64,000 nt of DNA from Aureobasidium sp. EXF-3400 (Eukaryota; Ascomycota; Dothideomycetes; Dothideales; Saccotheciaceae), in NCBI GenBank assembly GCA_024195585.1, contig SWBL01000044.1:1-64000 (forward strand). The letters run 5' to 3'. A model generated the notes under the pieces. That model had not been told where the DNA came from and ran no database searches. It worked only from the letters and a program-made list of their open reading frames with translations. A program made the translations under genes and the position numbers. This document shows positions 59,118-64,000 of the stretch, one piece after another. Position 1 is the first letter of the stretch. Each line of letters begins with the position of its first letter.

Positions 59118-60490
59118 TATTGTTGTTGGTGAGGTAGTGCGGAAACCCTTTGACGCGGAGTGGATTCAAAATTGTATGTTGAGACATAGTATTGTTATTT
59201 ATGAGACGAGTCATTTAGTATCTGACACGAATGCCACTTTCATCATCCTGAGCCGGTTCACTCTTGCATTGCGACCGAGGTGGCAGGTTGCACAGCCGCG
59301 AGTCAGCATATCGAACTTCGTTGTAGACTACCACCCTGTCCCTACATTCGACTCATCATGTCGACGGCAGTATGTCCTTCATATCTTCTTCTTCTTCTTT
59401 GCATCCAGGGAGAACAATGCGTTCTTCTGCACATGTTTGCAAGAGCTAGAGTGCAATGATCTGTGGTCACGATCTTCAGGCAGCGAAAACTCAAACAATC
59501 ACATTGCCCTATCAATCTTGCATGTAACTGAGTAAATGTTCTTAGTGAAGCGGATCTAGAAACATGTTTTCGAATATATCGACCCAGCATCGCCCACTGA
59601 CGATTCAAAATATATTCTGGTAATCGCAGCATAATATTGCCAGTATACTCAATGCTTGAGAAGAAGATAAAAGCTGATGGTGGCGCCGCAATACCGTCGT
59701 CGACTCAAAAACTGCTTGTACGGGGTATGACCCTGTCATCAGTCACAGATCATTGCCGAAACATCCGAGCCAGCCACCCCAAGCATCAGAACCAACCACC
59801 TCATTACGGCGCGTCATAGACAGCAAGAGACGAATGACCGATCAAGCTGGCTCCCGCCGTTTCCTCCCTCATGGTCACATTCAATATATTGCGACTGAAC
59901 TTCCCGTCAATTGTCCGCGTCCATCATCACTACCGCGTTGAAGACCGAAGCACGGAAGGATTCAGAGCCCCACCCAAAGAACAACAACTTGCACATCCTC
60001 CCCTCGATTGCTCCATCCTTCGGGGAACGTCACAAGAGCTTTACATAAAGACCCACTGGACTGCAGCTTTCGGCCGTACCACCAACAGAGCTCTGACTTG
60101 GGTTGCTAGACACTGAATATCGACATGGGATTCTTAGGCAGCGCGTTGCATCTGATGCAGCAGTTTACTCGCTCACACACACGTCCGAATAAGGAGAAGT
60201 CCCTCGAGAACGATTTGACGCTTCATTTGACTCTGGACTAACAGTATACCTATGTTGATGGCAGAGAGTCAAGAGCATCCCTAGACGAGGTGAGGAGTAG
60301 AGCGGCACGCCTTGATTCGAACTCTTGGTACCAAGACAAGGTAACAACAAGTCTGGGCACGGACAACAATATCCCATCCCACGATCCGCTATTATGTTTT
60401 CCTTGAACTTGTCAACTACCTTTCAATTCCTCTTGTGTGATAACCATCTGGTGCCTGTAGTCATACACTCACCGACTAAGGACTTCCATC
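59118..60490. other. Intergenic
   Basis: About 1.4 kb. It contains a 12-base palindrome (CTTGGTACCAAG, 60324-60335) but no gene, tRNA or repeat that I can support. Confidence 0.5.
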
Positions 60491-62954
60491 ATGTCGCTGA
60501 GAGCGGTACTCGTCACACTGGCTGCAATTGCGAATTCAGTGCATGCTCAAGATGTATCTACCCAAGCACCATGCTCACAGCTCAGCGCTCTTGCGAAGAA
60601 CAATGCCACAATTTTCCCAGCCGACCTCGCACACTCATGTTTACGCTCAGTACCACTAGCGAAAGAAGGAAATCTGCTCCAGCTGAGCGGTCTCCGGACA
60701 TTCCTCGAGTTTCAGAGCGACCTGGAGTATCTTGAAGAACCTACAATTGGCCGCATCTACCCTGGAATTGATATCATGGCTGGCTTGGATAAGCTCACCT
60801 CATTGCTGGAGGACGACTTCTACGACAACGAATACGACTTTCAGCTGGATGTCTTTAAAATTTTCTCGTCCGCTTACGATGGTCATCTCTTGTATATCCC
60901 TGACATTGTGGATGTGTTCGCCTTTGGGAGGTTACTCAATGAAGATCTGAACGATCAAGGACTTCCAGCCTACTTCTCGCTTATCTCTGTGAGTCCAACC
61001 CGGGCAAAGACAATTACCGAACCTAATGCCAAAAACTTAGGTTGTTACTGGCGAGAACAGCACTCCAGATATTTACGCATACAGTGACAAAGATGCCCTG
61101 ACCAATCCGGGAAACTTTGATTACAGTCCTTCCCCTATCACCCAGATCAACGGCGAGGATGTCTTGATTTGGCTCAACAGCTATGCATCTCAGAACGGAA
61201 GATCTCAAGACCCTGATGCAAACTACAACCAACTGTTTGTAAACGTTCCTGCCTTGGCATACCAGAGCACCGAGACGAGCTACTTCTCTTTGTCTAGATT
61301 CTATCAAGGTGAAAACACAGTACTCACTTTCGCCAACGAGTCCACCCGCGATGTGACGACACGAGCACAGTTCCTGTCTGACAAATCACTGGAGGGTCTA
61401 ACAGATGGTGCGAGCTTCTTCGACAGATTCTGTAACAACAATCTCACGGAGACGATCTTGGCGCAAGCAAAGTCTTCTGGCACGGCACCTTCACAGACTA
61501 CTTCGAACGACACCATTGTGCCCTACGAACCTGTCTCGACGGAAGGTGTTGTGCCGCCACACCCAGCATACCCAAGTCCTATTGTAATCTCCTCGGACAA
61601 GAGTGTTGCTGGCTATCTCTCTGAGACTTACCCGGATCTTGCAATTCTTGCTGTACCCAGCTTCTCCACAATCTCACCTGTTGAGTTCGAAAACGTCGTC
61701 CGTCAGTTGTTGGCAACTGCGAGTGACAACGACCGGACTAGACTCGTGATTGATGCTCGTGGCAACGGCGGAGGCTCGATATTCCTAGCTTACGATCTCT
61801 TCCGTCAACTCTTCCCGACCGAGACTCCGTACGGCGCAGGCAACTATCGCGCAGGCGAGCTTCACAACTTCACAGGACGCGTTGCAAGCGAAAACATAGA
61901 ACAGCTTCGCTCGACTTATCCGGAGTTGGTCAAAGCTGGTGTTGATGGAGTTGTGCTCAATAGTTTCAACTACCGTGAACCTCTGACTGAGAATGATGAG
62001 CAATTCACCTCTTGGGAAGACTTCTTTGGGCCGCATCAGAACGATAGAGGGGACTTTACATCGCTTAACCGCTTCAACCTCACAGATATCTCTGCAACAA
62101 CAGTGCCTATACTTGGCTACGCCGAGGACAATATCACACAGCCACAGACTTTCTTGCCTGAGGACATCGTCCTTCTGCATGATGGTAATTGTGCATCTAC
62201 CTGCGCAATCTTCAGCGAGTTCATGACATCTCAAAAGTCTACATGGTCCGTCGTAGTCGGCGGACGTCCGCAAGCCGGGCCTATGCAAGGTGTCGGTGGT
62301 GTCAAAGGCTCTCAAGTCCAGGGCATGTTCATTCTATCCACCATCATCACTGCCGTCCTCAGCGCCGCACCTTTATCGGATCAACTCGACTTCATCACCA
62401 ATTTTGGAACTGATCTCGTTGCAGCCACTCAACAAGCACTCAATCGTGCTTCTGCTGGAGGCTCATTGATTGTCAAAGCCAGCATCAATTTCCGCAACAA
62501 CATTCGCCAAGGAGATGAGAGCGAAACACCTTTACAGCATATCTATGAAGCAGCAGACTGTAGATTCTTCTACACAGCTGAGATGTATGCTGATCAAGCT
62601 GCTGTCTGGGATCAGGCGTATGATTCCACTTGGGGTAGTATGGAGTGTGTTGCAGGTTCTACTGAACATCCTTCCTCAGTGACCGGTGGTGGAAATATTA
62701 CTGCTGGACCACCCGAGATGGCTAGAAACTTCTTTGGAGGAAATGGAAGTATCATTCTAGGAGCGGAACTGGGGTCTGCTTTGAGGAATACCAGCTCAGG
62801 ATCCAGTAATTCTGGAAACAGCATTTCTACTGGTTATGATACAACTGAGGGTGATGGTAACAGCGAAGACTCCAAGAGCGGAAGCAATGCGTTACTTGCA
62901 CCTTCCATCTTGACTTTACCTCTGGCCTTGGGTATCATCTTGCTGTTCCCGTAG
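60491..62954 (+). CDS. Secreted, probably GPI-anchored S41-family peptidase-like protein
   Basis: Two exons, 60491-60988 and 61041-62954, with a 52-base intron, give about 803 residues. A signal peptide (MSLRAVLVTLAAIANSVHAQ) opens the protein. The C-terminus is Ser/Gly/Asn-rich and ends in a hydrophobic tail (LAPSILTLPLALGIILLFP), the pattern of a GPI attachment signal. The peptidase S41 core (tail-specific protease / CPAF-like) is marked by RLVIDARGNGGGSIFLAYDL and DGNCASTCAIFSEFM, where the serine of STC fits the nucleophile position. About a dozen N-glycosylation sequons fit surface location. Fungal S41 proteins of this type are widespread and uncharacterised; whether all catalytic residues are present needs alignment. 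It precedes an AIM6-like gene on the same strand. Confidence 0.85.
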
Positions 62955-63182
62955 GTAGAATGATTGTAAATGTAGGTATGATCGACATCAGAAGAAATCC
63001 AAAAGTGCCACGAAGGATCATTAGAATTCATCGCCAAGAGCCCACAAAAATCCTTACGAACTGTAACAAGAATAGATTGGCAAGTTCGATTTTCCAAGGC
63101 AGCCACGCAACTCCTTTGATTCTTCTCTTACTCTTCTTCTTTGCTCATTCTATCCAAGTCGTTGCAACTTCACATGGAAGCC

Positions 63183-64000
63183 ATGCCCTTTCTATCCTCC
63201 TTTGACGATCATGAGAATTCCAGCATAACAAGCACACCAAAAGTGGATAGGCGGAAACAACTGAAGAGTGTTGCACGCATCGTGTTGCTATTAACAACAT
63301 GCACGGTGACAATTCTGTAAGCTAAACACTGCAAAGGCATATCCGCAAAGCTTGTATAACATCATAATCTGATACCAAAAACCCCTTCAAGTTTTATATT
63401 CGAAACATGGTACATCAAACACATACACTCAACAACACAACGCTACAACGATAACTTCGACAACGCATTCTGGAACCTCCAATGGAACAGTCCAGAGATT
63501 TGGGACGAGCGACAACAGCGACTAATAAAGAATGCGTTGCCGGTTCCTGTACACTCTCACAACGATTACTGGCAACGGATTCCCCTCTGGATGGCTTTAG
63601 GTTCAGGTTGTATCAGTGTAGAAGCCGACATTCATCTCAGAGATTCCTCATTACTCGTCGGTCACAAGTCTTGGAGTTTGAAGAAGGAAAACACGTTGCA
63701 GGGGATGTACCTCGAGCCGTTGCAGAAAATCATCACAGCACAGAATGTTGACTCGAAAAAAGGAGAAAACTGGAATGGTGTTTTCAACAAAGCTCCCCAC
63801 CAAACCATAATTCTTCTCATCGATCTCAAAACCTCTGCAGAAGAAACTTTTGCAGAGCTAGATGTTCAGTTAAACCCTCTACGCGATCTCAACTACCTGA
63901 CTCACTGGAACGGTACAAACAGAGTCACGCGTCCTTTGACGATCGTAGCAACGGGTAACACCCTCTTTACCTCCATTCTATCCATGAACTCCTCCCATCG
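63183..64000 (+). CDS. AIM6: AIM6-like phosphodiesterase (partial, runs off the right edge)
   Basis: Exon 1 is 63183-63316 and exon 2 starts at 63392 and is open to the window end, after a 75-base intron. The joined frame gives about 247 residues from MPFLSSFDDHENSSITSTPK. A membrane anchor follows, formed across the splice (VARIVLLLTTCTVTILFIFE). The catalytic start is VPVHSHNDYWQRIPLW, then GCISVEADIHLRDSSLLVGH, matching the GDPD/PLC-like fold of AIM6 proteins: His and Asn in HSHND, Glu and Asp in EAD, and a second His in VGH. AIM6 was named in yeast for altered mitochondrial inheritance; its substrate is not established. The C-terminal part lies outside the window. Confidence 0.85.

Noticed and set aside
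60295..60340. tRNA-like B-box (GTTCGAATC on the minus strand)
   Set aside because: No matching T-stem, anticodon arm or acceptor stem can be folded around it; the nearby palindrome CTTGGTACCAAG explains the symmetry.

Overview
The window reads as nuclear DNA of a filamentous ascomycete (Pezizomycotina, probably a dothideomycete; the class is inferred from gene style only). Genes are split by short introns of about 50 bases with GT-AG ends and often CTNAC or TACTAAC branch sites. Gene families are typical of moulds: a Zn2Cys6 regulator, a GLEYA adhesin, a purine nucleoside permease-like protein, an RGS-LOV photoreceptor and fungal-type S41 and USP7 enzymes. The left edge (about 1-1160) is AT-rich, full of TpA and stop codons and poor in CpA/TpG, as expected of a repeat mutated by RIP. 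No tRNA, rRNA, intact transposon or CRISPR array was found.

Left part (1.6-14 kb): a secreted NUP-family protein; a six-exon cinnamyl-alcohol-type dehydrogenase; an RBR ubiquitin ligase-like protein; a Zn2Cys6 factor and a bZIP factor with an AT-hook in divergent orientation; a four-exon SDR; and a probable gene relic. Middle (14-31 kb): a roughly 1,760-residue Ser/Thr-rich GLEYA protein whose N-terminus cannot be placed, a small protein kinase, an F-box protein, a sterol glucosyltransferase-like protein ending in a Vps13-like segment and a ubiquitin-interacting motif, and a sodium/phosphate permease with two CACGTG boxes upstream.

31-34 kb is a gene graveyard: a 3' fragment of a CocE/NonD-type hydrolase and a GH78 alpha-L-rhamnosidase with in-frame stops. 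Beside it lies the most striking gene, an RGS-LOV photoreceptor (34432-36578) with the photoactive cysteine motif GRNCRFLQG, transcribed away from a GNAT acetyltransferase.

Right part (38-64 kb): two proteins of unknown function, a second F-box protein, an insulysin-type M16 protease (STE23-like), a USP7/Ubp15-type deubiquitinase, a nucleotidyltransferase-fold protein, an eight-exon amino acid permease, a GPI-anchored S41 peptidase-like protein, and the 5' part of an AIM6-like phosphodiesterase that runs off the right edge. Ubiquitin-linked proteins are frequent (RBR ligase, two F-box proteins, USP7, a UIM tail), but they are not organised as a cluster. The window is mostly ordinary euchromatin with two degraded patches. 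Exon joins were derived by eye from reading frame, splice consensus and family fit.
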